A stretch of DNA of 35,651 nt from positions 1 through 35,651 of the forward strand of contig JAQWTH010000021.1 of the NCBI GenBank assembly GCA_029242795.1. The letters run 5' to 3'. Made by a program: the position numbers and the translations under genes. The notes under the pieces were generated by a model, which was not told where the DNA came from, ran no database searches, and saw only the letters and a list, made by a program, of their open reading frames with translations. Shown piece after piece: positions 7,518 through 16,285 of the stretch (position 1 is its first letter; every line of letters begins with the position of its first letter). This stretch comes from Candidatus Pelagibacterales bacterium. GTDB lineage: Bacteria; Pseudomonadota; Alphaproteobacteria; Pelagibacterales; AG-422-B15.

Positions 7518-9785
7518 CTAACTTTTGAAAGCAGCTAATGCCGCAAGATTTACAACATCGGCTACATTAGCACCTAATGGAGCGATTTGTATTGGTTCGT
7601 TAAAGCCTACTAGATAAGGTCCAACTAAATTTCCACCACCTAACTCTTGAAGTAACTTAGTTGATATACTTGCGCTATGAATTGCAGGCATTATTAAAAG
7701 ATTTGCAGGACCCGATAGTTTACAAAAGGGATAAAGGTTTAATAAATTTTCATTGACAGCAACATTTGCTCCCATTTCTCCATCGTATTCAAAATTCACT
7801 TCTCTGTTATCTAATATCTTTATTGCATCTCTTATATAGGCGGATCTCTCAGTAAAGGGTTTTCCAAAATTAGAATAAGATAATAAAGCTGCTCTTGGCT
7901 CTATTCCAAAAACTTCTCTTACAACTTCAGCGCTTTGGTGAGTAATATCAGCAAGTTCTTGTGCATTTGGCATATCATGTACATTTGTATCAGCAACAAA
8001 AATTGTTCGTCCATTACACAACATTACGGTTAGGCCCAAAATAGTTTTGTTGGGTATTGGGTCTAAAACATATTCAATACTCTCTAGTGATAATGCATAA
8101 CTTCTATTGAGACCACAAATCATAGCATCAGCATCTTTTAAAGATACCATACATGCACCAAAAACGTTTCTTTCTTTTTTCAATAAATCTAAACAGTCTT
8201 TTTTAAGAAAACCTTTGCGCTGAAGTCTTTGATATATATGCTCTGCATATCTATCATGACTTGATTTATTTCTTGTATTATGAATTTCCATTTGATCAAA
8301 AAAATCTAGACCAATACTGTTCATTTTGTCTTTTATAATTTCTTCTCTACCAATTAAAATTGGAGTCCCCATTCCATTGTTTAAGAATATAGCTGCCGCT
8401 CTGATCATATCTTCTTCTTCACCCTCAGCAAAAATAACTCTTTTTGGATTTTCTTTCACATCTTGAAAAATACTTTGAAGTAGGCCTGCAGATGGATTTA
8501 ATCTTGCAGAAAGCCTATTTGTATATGAATCCATGTCTACTATCGCTTTTCGAGCTACACCTGAGTCCATGGCCGCCTTTGCTACAGCTGGTGGAACCTT
8601 ACTTATAAGTCTTGGATCAAATGTTGATGGTATAATATATTCTGGTCCATATTGAGGCCTTTTCCCTGGATATGCATTGGCCACTTCATCTGGAACATCT
8701 TCTTTAGCTAGTGATGCTATTGCTTTTGCAGCAGCAATTTTCATTTCTAAATTAATTGTAGTTGCTCTTACATCCAGCGCACCCCTAAAAATATATGGAA
8801 ATCCAAGTACATTATTTACTTGGTTAGGATAATCTGATCGACCAGTTGCAATGATTGCATCAGGACGAACCTCTCTTACCATTTCTGGAAGTATTTCAGG
8901 TTCTGGATTGGCCATAGCAAATATGATTGGCTTATCATTCATGGACTCAACCATCTTTTGGGAAACAATTCCTCCTTTTGAAAGACCAAAAAAAATATCA
9001 GACTCTACTAGAGCTTCTTCTAATGTTCTTAACTTTGTTTTTATTGCATGAGCTGATTTCCATTGGTTTAAATTTCCTTTTCTTTCGGTGTGAATAACCC
9101 CTTTGGTATCACACAGAATTGCATTTTCATGTGGCATCCCCATTGCTTTCAAGAGTTCTAAGCAGGCGATGCCTGCAGCGCCAGCTCCATTTACAACAAT
9201 TTTAGCAGTCTTAAGATCTTTTCCAACAAGGTCTAATGCGTTAATAAGAGCAGCAGCTGAAATAATTGCAGTTCCGTGCTGATCGTCATGAAAAATCGGA
9301 ATATCCATGAGCTCTCTAAGAGTATCTTCGATTATAAAACACTCTGGTGCTTTTATGTCTTCAAGATTGATACCTCCAAATGTAGGCCCTAAATATTTTA
9401 CTGAATTTATAAATTCATCCGCATCCTCAGTATCTATTTCTAAATCAATTGAGTCGATATCTGCAAATCTTTTAAAAAGTACAGCCTTACCCTCCATAAC
9501 TGGCTTAGATGCATGAGCACCTAAGTTTCCTAAACCTAATATTGCTGTACCATTTGATATAACCCCTACCAAATTACCTTTGCTTGTATAGTCAAAGATA
9601 GTATCAACATTTTCAGCAATCGCATTTACAGGAGACGCAACACCAGGCGAATAGGCAAGCGATAAATCTCTTTGAGTTTCAAGAGATTTAGTAGCTTTTA
9701 TTTCAATTTTACCTGGCTTGCCCTCAGAATGAAAAAGCAATGCTTCTTTCTCAGTAAAGTGATTTTCTTTATTATTTTTAGTCAT
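7518..9785 (-). CDS. maeB: NADP-dependent malic enzyme with C-terminal phosphotransacetylase-like domain
   Basis: Oxidative decarboxylation of malate to pyruvate with NADP reduction, linking the TCA cycle to gluconeogenesis and NADPH supply. The protein has 755 residues, the usual MaeB fusion length. The malic-enzyme half shows SLAYSPGVASP (42-52, catalytic Tyr45), HASKPVMEGKAVLFKRFADID (catalytic Lys94 in HASK), FHDDQHGTAI (165-174) and Rossmann loop NGAGAAG (199-205). Residues from about 430 on resemble phosphate acetyltransferase (RVIFAEGEEEDMIRAA, GANVAVN, NLLIMPAIHSA). In characterised relatives this domain is regulatory, binding acetyl-CoA, rather than catalytic. It is transcribed alone, divergent from murJ over a 113-base gap with a 13-bp inverted repeat. 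Confidence 0.97.
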   Translation of the reverse strand: MTKNNKENHFTEKEALLFHSEGKPGKIEIKATKSLETQRDLSLAYSPGVASPVNAIAENVDTIFDYTSKGNLVGVISNGTAILGLGNLGAHASKPVMEGKAVLFKRFADIDSIDLEIDTEDADEFINSVKYLGPTFGGINLEDIKAPECFIIEDTLRELMDIPIFHDDQHGTAIISAAALINALDLVGKDLKTAKIVVNGAGAAGIACLELLKAMGMPHENAILCDTKGVIHTERKGNLNQWKSAHAIKTKLRTLEEALVESDIFFGLSKGGIVSQKMVESMNDKPIIFAMANPEPEILPEMVREVRPDAIIATGRSDYPNQVNNVLGFPYIFRGALDVRATTINLEMKIAAAKAIASLAKEDVPDEVANAYPGKRPQYGPEYIIPSTFDPRLISKVPPAVAKAAMDSGVARKAIVDMDSYTNRLSARLNPSAGLLQSIFQDVKENPKRVIFAEGEEEDMIRAAAIFLNNGMGTPILIGREEIIKDKMNSIGLDFFDQMEIHNTRNKSSHDRYAEHIYQRLQRKGFLKKDCLDLLKKERNVFGACMVSLKDADAMICGLNRSYALSLESIEYVLDPIPNKTILGLTVMLCNGRTIFVADTNVHDMPNAQELADITHQSAEVVREVFGIEPRAALLSYSNFGKPFTERSAYIRDAIKILDNREVNFEYDGEMGANVAVNENLLNLYPFCKLSGPANLLIMPAIHSASISTKLLQELGGGNLVGPYLVGFNEPIQIAPLGANVADVVNLAALAAFKS

Positions 9786-9802
9786 ATCTTCAATTTTGAT
9801 TA

Positions 9803-9830
9803 CTTATATAGGTTTTTATCTGCTATTCAA
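9803..9830 (-). promoter_or_regulatory. Candidate maeB promoter
   Basis: On the minus strand TTGAAT (9830-9825) and TATAAG (9808-9803) are 16 bases apart, about 20 bases before the maeB ATG. The -10 box falls within the left arm of the 13-bp inverted repeat, so a protein bound to the repeat would compete with polymerase. Confidence 0.35.
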
Positions 9831-9847
9831 ATTCAAAACCTATATAA
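9804..9847. repeat. Perfect 13-bp inverted repeat between maeB and murJ
   Basis: The left arm TTATATAGGTTTT (9804-9816) and right arm AAAACCTATATAA (9835-9847) are exact reverse complements separated by 18 bases. Repeat centres are 31 bases apart, about three helical turns. Each arm holds CCTATATAA oriented outward, giving a -10-like box for maeB on the left and TATAAT (9843-9848) for murJ on the right. It could be an operator for a dimeric regulator or two mirrored promoters. Confidence 0.7.
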
Positions 9848-9898
9848 TGATTTTTATGTATGTTTTTCTCAATTTTATTTTTAAATCTCAATAAATAA

Positions 9899-11443
9899 AT
9901 GAAAATAATCAGGTCCTCTTTTACTTACTCAGCTTTTACTATGATTAGTAGAGTAGCAGGTTTTATCAGAGATATAATTTTTGCTAATTATCTTGGCTCT
10001 GGAGTCATTGCAGACGTATTTTATGTGGCTTTTAGATTTCCTAATACATTTAGAAGAATTTTTTCAGAAGGTGCGTTTAACTCAGCTTTTGTTCCAATAT
10101 ACTCAAAACTGATTAGTGAAGATAAGAATAAAGAAGCAAGTGAGTTTGCTGGCAACTCATTGTTAATTTTACTTTCATCAACAATTTTATTGGTTGTAAT
10201 AATCGAAATTTTTATGCCTTCAATTTTAAGAATATTAGCACCAGGCTTTCATCAAGATCAAAATAAATTTGAAATGTTAATTACTTCGGCTCGAATTGTA
10301 TTTCCATTTTTAATATTGATTAGCATTGTATCAATTCTATCTTCAATTCTCAATTCGCATGGTAGATTCGCATTATCAGCTGGGTTACCAGTGATATTAA
10401 ATGTAATCTTATCTATTTCTGTCTTATTTGCGGCTTCTTATAACAATGATTATATTTTTTGGATGTCTTGGGCTGTTATCATCTCAGGTATGACCCAAAT
10501 ATTTTTTTTAATTTTATCTGTAAGAAAAAATAAAATTATCATTCAATTTTCTAAAAAATATCTGAGTAATCCTCTTATTAGATTTTATAAACTTTTTTTA
10601 CCAAGTTTTTTGTCGTCGGGTATTTTGCAAATAAATATATTAATAGGAACTATTATTGCTTCTTATGAAATAGGTGCTGTATCTTTTCTTTATTATGCAG
10701 ATCGTATCTATCAGCTTCCTCTTGCACTTATTGGTATTGCAATTGGTATCGTTTTACTTCCAAGTATCTCAAAACAAATTAAAGAAAACAAAAAATCAAG
10801 TATTAATAAAACAATTGAAAAAACCATTGTTTACTCAATGCTTCTAGCTATACCTGCTTCAGTTGCATTGTATGTGTTGCCAGAAATAATTATCTCTTTT
10901 TTATTTGAAAGAGGTGCATTTGATGCTATTTCCACTTACAACTCTTCGATGGCACTGAAAGTTTTTTCTTTGGGCCTGATAGCCTTTATTTTAGTAAAAA
11001 TTCTGACACCAATTTTTTTTGCAAATGAAAATTCTAAACTTCCATTAAATTTTTCAATAATTACTGTAATCTTAAATACACTGTTAAGTATTTTTTTATT
11101 TCTTGAGTTCGGTTTTTTAGGTATTGCAGCTGCAACCGTTATTTCAAGCTGGTTTAATGTTTTATTGCTATACATTTACTTATTTAAAAATAAATATTTT
11201 AGTCATTCAAATGAGTTTTTTGCGCCGCTTTTTGTGATTTTAGTCGTCTCATTTTTACTAGGACTCTATCTATTTGCCATCAAAAATGTTTATTTATCTC
11301 TTTCTTTTTCAAATTTTTTCTATGATGCCTTATTTTTTATAACAATTTTAATTTCTGGATTAGTTGTATTTTTTACAATGATAAGTTTTTATAAACCGTT
11401 TAATTATGTTAATTTAAAAAAACAAATTTTAAGTGATGAGTGA
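9899..11443 (+). CDS. murJ: MurJ (MviN) lipid II flippase
   Basis: Integral inner-membrane protein that flips undecaprenyl-linked peptidoglycan precursor to the periplasm. The protein has 514 residues with about 14 hydrophobic helices spread over its full length. Family features include the N-terminal SRVAGFIRDIIFANYLGSG region, FRFPNTFRRIFSEGAFNSAFVP near residues 46-67, and central-lobe features such as YYADRIYQLPLALIGIAIG and LLPSIS. It stops at TGA 11441-11443. trpS starts inside its last codons, so murJ-trpS-uspA form an overlapping run. The upstream gap carries TATAAT at 9843-9848 but no convincing -35. Confidence 0.96.
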   Translation: MKIIRSSFTYSAFTMISRVAGFIRDIIFANYLGSGVIADVFYVAFRFPNTFRRIFSEGAFNSAFVPIYSKLISEDKNKEASEFAGNSLLILLSSTILLVVIIEIFMPSILRILAPGFHQDQNKFEMLITSARIVFPFLILISIVSILSSILNSHGRFALSAGLPVILNVILSISVLFAASYNNDYIFWMSWAVIISGMTQIFFLILSVRKNKIIIQFSKKYLSNPLIRFYKLFLPSFLSSGILQINILIGTIIASYEIGAVSFLYYADRIYQLPLALIGIAIGIVLLPSISKQIKENKKSSINKTIEKTIVYSMLLAIPASVALYVLPEIIISFLFERGAFDAISTYNSSMALKVFSLGLIAFILVKILTPIFFANENSKLPLNFSIITVILNTLLSIFLFLEFGFLGIAAATVISSWFNVLLLYIYLFKNKYFSHSNEFFAPLFVILVVSFLLGLYLFAIKNVYLSLSFSNFFYDALFFITILISGLVVFFTMISFYKPFNYVNLKKQILSDE

Positions 11444-12446
11444 AAATAATATAGTTTTATCTGGAGTTCAGCCAACAGGCAATCTCCATCTTGGAAATTA
11501 CCTAGGCGCTATTAAAAATTTTGTTTCAATGCAGAAGGATTATGAATGTTTATTTTGTGTTGTTGACTTACATGCAATCACTGTTTTTCAAGATCCTAAA
11601 GAACTTAAAAATAACACGTATGAAATTGTTGCTTCATATTTAGCTTCAGGAATAAATCAGGATAAAAGTGTTATTTTTAATCAAAGCCAAGTTTCTTGTC
11701 ATGCGGAGCTTGCATGGGTTCTTAGTTGCGTTTGTCGAATAGGTTGGTTAAACAGAATGACTCAATTTAAAGAAAAGGCAGGAAAAGATAAAGAAAAAGC
11801 AAGTGCGGGTTTATATACATATCCAATCTTAATGGCCTCTGATATTCTGCTATACAAAGCAACACATGTGCCAGTTGGGAATGATCAAAAGCAACACCTT
11901 GAACTTACAAGAGATATTGCTCAAAAATTTAATAATGATTTTGATGTAGATAATTTTTTTCCTTTGCCTGAACCTTTTATTGATCGTGATATATCTAGGG
12001 TCATGTCACTTAGGGATGGGATGTCAAAAATGAGTAAATCTGATATTTCTGATTATTCGAGAATTAATTTACAAGATGATAAAGATCTAATAATTAAAAA
12101 AATAAAAAAATCTAAAACAGCAGATACTCTAATGCCATCAAGTTTAGATGAAGTTAAAAAATTTCCAGAAATAAATAATTTATTAAATATTTTTACAGGT
12201 GTTACAGATAAAAACAAAAATGAATTAATCAATTTTTATAAAGGGTTAAATTTTTCAGGCTTTAAATCAGATCTTGCTGATGCAATAGTTGATAAGATTT
12301 CACCAATTGGTAATGAAATTAGAAGACTAATGGATGATAAAAAATATTTAGATAATGTATTGAGTATAGGAAATGAAAAAGCTAAGTTAAAGGCATCAAA
12401 AACTATGTCTGAAATATATGACATAATTGGGTTTATAAATACATGA
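11436..12446 (+). CDS. trpS: Tryptophanyl-tRNA synthetase
   Basis: Class I aminoacyl-tRNA synthetase charging tRNA-Trp. From ATG 11436 the protein has 336 residues, the bacterial norm; a GTG directly before it (11433) would add one residue. The HIGH-type motif is GNLHLGN (15-21) and the KMSKS loop is at 198-202. LYTYPILMASDILLYKA and VPVGNDQKQHLELTRDIA are typical TrpRS segments. The start lies within the final codons of murJ (8-base overlap). The TGA stop overlaps the ATG of the next gene (ATGA), pointing to translational coupling. No tryptophan-responsive leader can fit upstream because the start is inside murJ. Confidence 0.97.
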   Translation: MSENNIVLSGVQPTGNLHLGNYLGAIKNFVSMQKDYECLFCVVDLHAITVFQDPKELKNNTYEIVASYLASGINQDKSVIFNQSQVSCHAELAWVLSCVCRIGWLNRMTQFKEKAGKDKEKASAGLYTYPILMASDILLYKATHVPVGNDQKQHLELTRDIAQKFNNDFDVDNFFPLPEPFIDRDISRVMSLRDGMSKMSKSDISDYSRINLQDDKDLIIKKIKKSKTADTLMPSSLDEVKKFPEINNLLNIFTGVTDKNKNELINFYKGLNFSGFKSDLADAIVDKISPIGNEIRRLMDDKKYLDNVLSIGNEKAKLKASKTMSEIYDIIGFINT

Positions 12447-12919
12447 ATCATAGATCAAAATTTTTAGTTATTGTTGATGGTACAGAAGAATTAGGTACCG
12501 CAATAAGATTTGCGGCAAAAAGAGCTCTGAGTACTAAAGGTGGAGTTGTCCTTCTCAATATAATTGAACATTCAGATCCACAACAATGGCAATCAGTAGA
12601 AGATATTATAATTCAAGAAGCTCGTAATGAAGCAGAAGAAAAATTAAAGAAATGGTCTAATATTATAAATGATATGACTGGGATAGTGCCTGAAATTGTT
12701 ATTAAAGAGGGAGTTGCAAGTGAACAAATAATTAATTATTTGCAAGAAGATGAACAAATAAGATTTTTAGTTCTTGCGGCTGCGGTAGGAGAAGATCCTG
12801 GCCCTCTCGTTTCATTGCTTGCTGGTAAAAAATCTGGAGTATTGCCAGCACCTGTCGTAGTTATTCCATCTGGTATTACCAATGATTCGATTGATGATTT
12901 GGCATCCAGGGCCGATTAA
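12443..12919 (+). CDS. Universal stress protein family (UspA-like)
   Basis: Small cytosolic protein of the UspA nucleotide-binding superfamily; role not known from sequence. The protein has 158 residues. Residues 7-12 form the first strand (FLVIVD), followed by RFAAKRALSTKGGVVLLNIIE and, toward the C-terminus, LVLAAAVGEDPGPLVSLLAGK and the last strand APVVVIPSG. The standard ATP-binding GxxG-S/T motif is only approximate, so nucleotide binding is uncertain. Its ATG overlaps the trpS stop. trpS-usp-nfu is an order I associate with alphaproteobacteria, so co-expression rather than stress induction may be the rule here. An 87-base, very A/T-rich gap follows, without a convincing terminator. Confidence 0.85.
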   Translation: MNHRSKFLVIVDGTEELGTAIRFAAKRALSTKGGVVLLNIIEHSDPQQWQSVEDIIIQEARNEAEEKLKKWSNIINDMTGIVPEIVIKEGVASEQIINYLQEDEQIRFLVLAAAVGEDPGPLVSLLAGKKSGVLPAPVVVIPSGITNDSIDDLASRAD

Positions 12920-13006
12920 AAAAAAATAAGCATTTCAAATATTTAATTAAAAAAAAACTACAACTCTTTAATTTTTTTTTATTCTAAATATATAAATAAA
13001 AATATT

Positions 13007-13567
13007 ATGTTTATACAAACTGAATCAACTCCGAATCCTAATTCGCTTAAATTTCTTCTTGATTTAGAAATAGATAATAAGTCATACGAGTTTTCAAGTA
13101 TTGAAGAGTGCAGCAGTTCTGATCTTGCGAAACTCTTATTCCAGATAAATGGAGTTGAAAAAGTTTTTTTTGGCCAAAATTTTATCTCAATAAATAAAAA
13201 AAATTATGATTGGGATCAGCTAAAGGCACCAATTCTAACTATTATTTCAGACTACATATCATCGGGCAAAAGAATACTTAATAACATAAATCAAATCGAT
13301 AAAATTGAAAATATAGAATTTGATGAAAAAGATAAAAGTACAGTTGATCAAATTTGTGATGTTTTAAATGCAAAAGTTAAACCTGCTGTTGCGAAGGATG
13401 GTGGAGATATTGATTTCAAAAAATTTAAAGACGGAGTCGTTTATTTAAACTTACAAGGTAGTTGTGCTGGATGTCCAAGTTCTTCTATCACTTTAAAAAA
13501 TGGTATTGAAAATCTTTTAAAGCATTACATCAGAGATGTTGTAGGAGTTGAACAGTACAATGTATAG
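13007..13567 (+). CDS. NfuA-type iron-sulfur cluster scaffold/carrier protein
   Basis: Carrier that delivers 4Fe-4S clusters to apoproteins in the cytosol. The protein has 186 residues in two domains: an N-terminal Nfu_N domain (about 1-87, starting MFIQTESTPNPNSLKFL) and a C-terminal NifU-like domain (about 113-175) with VKPAVAKDGGDI and the cluster-binding CAGC (Cys153, Cys156) within LQGSCAGCPSS. This is the alphaproteobacterial/mitochondrial NFU1 architecture, different from E. coli NfuA, which has an A-type N-domain. A start at the first ATG is fixed by the conserved N-terminus. MiaB, encoded nearby, is a plausible client. Its end overlaps the next gene by eight bases. Confidence 0.95.
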   Translation: MFIQTESTPNPNSLKFLLDLEIDNKSYEFSSIEECSSSDLAKLLFQINGVEKVFFGQNFISINKKNYDWDQLKAPILTIISDYISSGKRILNNINQIDKIENIEFDEKDKSTVDQICDVLNAKVKPAVAKDGGDIDFKKFKDGVVYLNLQGSCAGCPSSSITLKNGIENLLKHYIRDVVGVEQYNV

Positions 13568-14552
13568 ATTTTACTTTAATATCGCTCAATTTAAATTTTT
13601 TATCTTAACTCTGTTTTGGTTTTTTTTTCTATTAATACTAATTTTAACAAATCAATCATCTAATCAATTTGTAAAAAAAACAATAACACCTGTAAAGCCC
13701 TACGCTTTAATAGATGCTGATGAAAATGAAATAAATATAATAACAAAGCTATATGCTTTTGATGAAGAAAAATTTTTAACTAAGGATCTTGAAAATGTTT
13801 TTAATAAAAATAATTATAATTATGAAACAGTTTTAAAGCATAAAAAAGTACCTAATTTATATATTTCAAGCTTACCAGAAGATTTTTCTAAAATCGTTGC
13901 ATCATCTAAGAAAAAATCATTATTTATTCGATCTATTTTACCTTTAATTGTGAAAGAAAATAATAGAATAGAAACTTTAAATAAAAGAGTTAAAGATTTA
14001 AAAAATAATTTTAGTAAAATTAATCGTAGTGAAGCTATGTGGCTTGATAAAATGATGTCTAATTACAAAGTAAAATCTAACGATACAGATGATTTAATTA
14101 TAAAAGTTGATATTATTCCTGTCTCAATCGCTTTAGGGCAAGCAGCGATAGAGTCTGGATGGGGAACTTCAAGATTTGCTATGGAGGGAAATGCTTTATA
14201 TGGCCAATGGAGTTGGAAAACAGGCAGCGGTATAGTTCCTAAAGAAAGGGATGTAAATGAGGTTTATGAAATTAAATCATTTTTAAGTTTAAGTAATTCT
14301 GTTGCTTCATACATGAAGAATTTAAATACTCATCAAAACTATAAAAATTTTAGAATAAATAGAAAATTATTGCGGGAGCATAATATTCCAGTTTTAGGGT
14401 CATATCTATATCAGTATTTAGATAAGTATGCTGTTGATAGTAATTATTCAAATACATTAAAAAAAATAATAGATTCCAATAAATTTGAAGAACTTGAAAA
14501 TGTAGAAATACAATTTATAGATACTGATCCTTCTTTATTAAATCTTACTTAA
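13560..14552 (+). CDS. Membrane-anchored Bax/FlgJ-type glucosaminidase
   Basis: Probable peptidoglycan hydrolase (N-acetylglucosaminidase, glycoside hydrolase 73-like) facing the periplasm. From ATG 13560 the protein has 330 residues. I prefer this over TTG 13548 because AGGAG at 13543-13547 is 12 bases before the ATG but abuts the TTG. An uncleaved hydrophobic anchor spans 12-30. Residues 40-160 are a Lys/Asn-rich region of unknown fold. The catalytic domain is about 165-280, with VSIALGQAAIESGWGTSRFA (catalytic Glu198) and NALYGQWSW. The layout matches E. coli Bax. It overlaps nfu at its start and the convergent deacetylase gene by eight bases at its end. Confidence 0.85.
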   Translation: MYRFYFNIAQFKFFILTLFWFFFLLILILTNQSSNQFVKKTITPVKPYALIDADENEINIITKLYAFDEEKFLTKDLENVFNKNNYNYETVLKHKKVPNLYISSLPEDFSKIVASSKKKSLFIRSILPLIVKENNRIETLNKRVKDLKNNFSKINRSEAMWLDKMMSNYKVKSNDTDDLIIKVDIIPVSIALGQAAIESGWGTSRFAMEGNALYGQWSWKTGSGIVPKERDVNEVYEIKSFLSLSNSVASYMKNLNTHQNYKNFRINRKLLREHNIPVLGSYLYQYLDKYAVDSNYSNTLKKIIDSNKFEELENVEIQFIDTDPSLLNLT

Positions 14553-15570
14553 TAAGTATTTGATGTCCAAACCAATACCAATCGCTATCAAATTTTGATG
14601 TACAATTAATCCTTCTTCGACCTTCTTTATAAGTTATTTGTTCACTAAATAAAATTCTACTTTGATTTTTAATCAAATTAATTGAAGCCCATTCACCTGT
14701 TAGGTTTCCAAAACAATGTAATTCATTAATTAATTTTTTATTTTCAACTTCAAAGCTAAAATTAATTAATTTAGAATTTGAGATGAACATATTACTTGGG
14801 TTTAAATTATTTATTATTAATGGTTTCAAGGAGGATGAAAAAATAAATCTCTCTATATCACCAAAATTTTCGTTAATTGAAAATCGTGGCATGTAATAAA
14901 TATTTGATTTATGAGATATTGGACCAGAATGCTGACCAAATGCACTTTTGATATTTAGATCTTTGATAATACTAATTACATCTTCACTAGCTTCACCAAA
15001 AGGAAAGGCAAATAAATCTGGAACAAAACCAAGCTCTTCTTTAAATCTTTTTTGTGATCTTAGTATATCTTCTTTTATATTTTCAACATTATTAAATGGA
15101 AGGCTCATATGAGAAGCAGTATGTTGACCTATTATACCCCCTTCATGTATATATTTTCTGATCTGGTCCCAACTCATATAACCCGGTATCGAAAAATCAG
15201 TCATATCAGTTGAAACAAATAATGTGGTAGGTATATCGTTATCTCTAAATAACGGCCAACCATTTTCATAAAAAGATACATATGCATCATCAATAGTAAA
15301 TACTACTGAGTTCTCTTTAAACTTAATACCCTCAGTTATATGTCTTACTACATCAGATGCCTTCAATATATTATAGTGATCTTTTTTTACTTCAAAAATT
15401 TGAGATTTTAATTGATCAATACTTATGTTTGTAGAAGGATATCTATGGTCTCCTACTCTATGATACATAAAAACTGAAACTCCATTGTCATCAGCTATCA
15501 CTAATCTATTAGGTAAAATGAAAAATATTATAATTAAAAAAAATTGTAAAATATTTAGTTTATTAATCAT
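14545..15570 (-). CDS. Secreted polysaccharide deacetylase (NodB-homology, CE4-like)
   Basis: Predicted metal-dependent N- or O-deacetylase exported to the periplasm; substrate unknown. The protein has 341 residues. A signal peptide covers about 1-26. The NodB domain runs about 30-230: VFMYHRVGD at the start, motif 1 TIDD with base Asp94 and metal ligand Asp95, motif 2 HTASH with His150 and His154, then FAFPFGEAS as motif 3. The final 90 or so residues form an extra domain with two cysteines (in LHCFG and RINCTS). Metal ligands are complete, so activity is plausible. It is a single-gene unit convergent with the Bax-like hydrolase; peptidoglycan or a surface glycan is the likely target, by inference. 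Confidence 0.88.
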   Translation of the reverse strand: MINKLNILQFFLIIIFFILPNRLVIADDNGVSVFMYHRVGDHRYPSTNISIDQLKSQIFEVKKDHYNILKASDVVRHITEGIKFKENSVVFTIDDAYVSFYENGWPLFRDNDIPTTLFVSTDMTDFSIPGYMSWDQIRKYIHEGGIIGQHTASHMSLPFNNVENIKEDILRSQKRFKEELGFVPDLFAFPFGEASEDVISIIKDLNIKSAFGQHSGPISHKSNIYYMPRFSINENFGDIERFIFSSSLKPLIINNLNPSNMFISNSKLINFSFEVENKKLINELHCFGNLTGEWASINLIKNQSRILFSEQITYKEGRRRINCTSKFDSDWYWFGHQILIK

Positions 15571-15578
15571 AATTATTC

Positions 15579-15607
15579 TTTACATTATAACATTTAATAG
15601 ATCTAAA
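15579..15607 (+). promoter_or_regulatory. Candidate promoter for the tsaB operon
   Basis: TTTACA (15579-15584) and TCTAAA (15602-15607) are 17 bases apart, 27 bases before the tsaB ATG, in the 64-base divergent gap. The -35 overlaps the deacetylase -10 on the other strand. Only partial consensus matches support it. Confidence 0.3.
15584..15592 (-). promoter_or_regulatory. Extended -10 promoter for the polysaccharide deacetylase gene
   Basis: On the minus strand TGTTATAAT (15592-15584) is a perfect extended -10 element (TGn-TATAAT). It ends 13 bases before the ATG, so the transcript would have a leader of only about six or seven bases. No good -35 is present, as is common with extended -10 promoters. 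Confidence 0.4.
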
Positions 15608-15634
15608 TTCTATTGCATTTAAATAATTAAAATA

Positions 15635-16270
15635 ATGATACTAGGAATTGATTGTTCAAACGGATTAAATCTTATTTTTTTTGATAGGCAGAAAATATAT
15701 TATAATTATAAAAATTATAAAATTATTAATACTTCTGAAATACTCATTACAAAGATTGAAAATAGCCTAAAAAAAATTAAAAAAAATTATAATGATCTCT
15801 CTAAAATAATTATTATTAATGGTCCTGGAAGTTTTACAGGCATAAGATGTTCTATTACTTTTGCAAAAATGATGAGAATTAGTTTATCAATACCAATTTA
15901 TGGATATACTAAATTTGAATTAGCAAATTTCTTCTTAAAGCCAGAATTAAAAAATAAAAATATTAAGAAAAGAATATTTCTACATTATCAAGGAGAAGAG
16001 TTCTTTCATTCATGTTATAGAATGAATAAATGCATTTCTAAGCCTGAAATCTTTAATTTAAGTGAATATAATTTAAATAATTACAAAAATGATATGCTTA
16101 TTAGTGATAATAAATTATTTTTTGATTATCTTAAGAATGAAAAAAATACCCAAAATCCTGAAATGTTTAGCATTTTTAAGTACAAATTAGAAAATATCCT
16201 AGATTTGAATAAGCAATATTTTCAAAAAAAATATATTCCACAACCAATCTATGTTAAGAATTTATTTTGA
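15635..16270 (+). CDS. tsaB: TsaB, tRNA t6A37 biosynthesis partner protein
   Basis: Partner of TsaD in making threonylcarbamoyladenosine at position 37 of ANN-decoding tRNAs. The protein has 211 residues with an ASKHA-type fold. It shows the N-terminal strand ILGIDCSNG, the signature INGPGSFTGIRCSITFAKMM (61-80) and the C-terminal PQPIYVKN (PxYlR-like) motif. The rest is divergent and Lys/Asn-rich, and the usual HSE motif after residue 30 is reduced to TSE. It ends TGA TAA, a tandem stop. rimI normally follows tsaB in alphaproteobacteria; here fur begins 15 bases later. It heads the long plus-strand run. Confidence 0.9.
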   Translation: MILGIDCSNGLNLIFFDRQKIYYNYKNYKIINTSEILITKIENSLKKIKKNYNDLSKIIIINGPGSFTGIRCSITFAKMMRISLSIPIYGYTKFELANFFLKPELKNKNIKKRIFLHYQGEEFFHSCYRMNKCISKPEIFNLSEYNLNNYKNDMLISDNKLFFDYLKNEKNTQNPEMFSIFKYKLENILDLNKQYFQKKYIPQPIYVKNLF

Positions 16271-16285
16271 TAATGATGATAATTA

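Noticed and set aside
12920-13006. Terminator or small RNA in the uspA-nfu gap
   Set aside because: The A and T runs do not pair as a continuous hairpin and there is no GC core. It looks like plain AT-rich spacer, possibly with a weak -10 (TATAAA).
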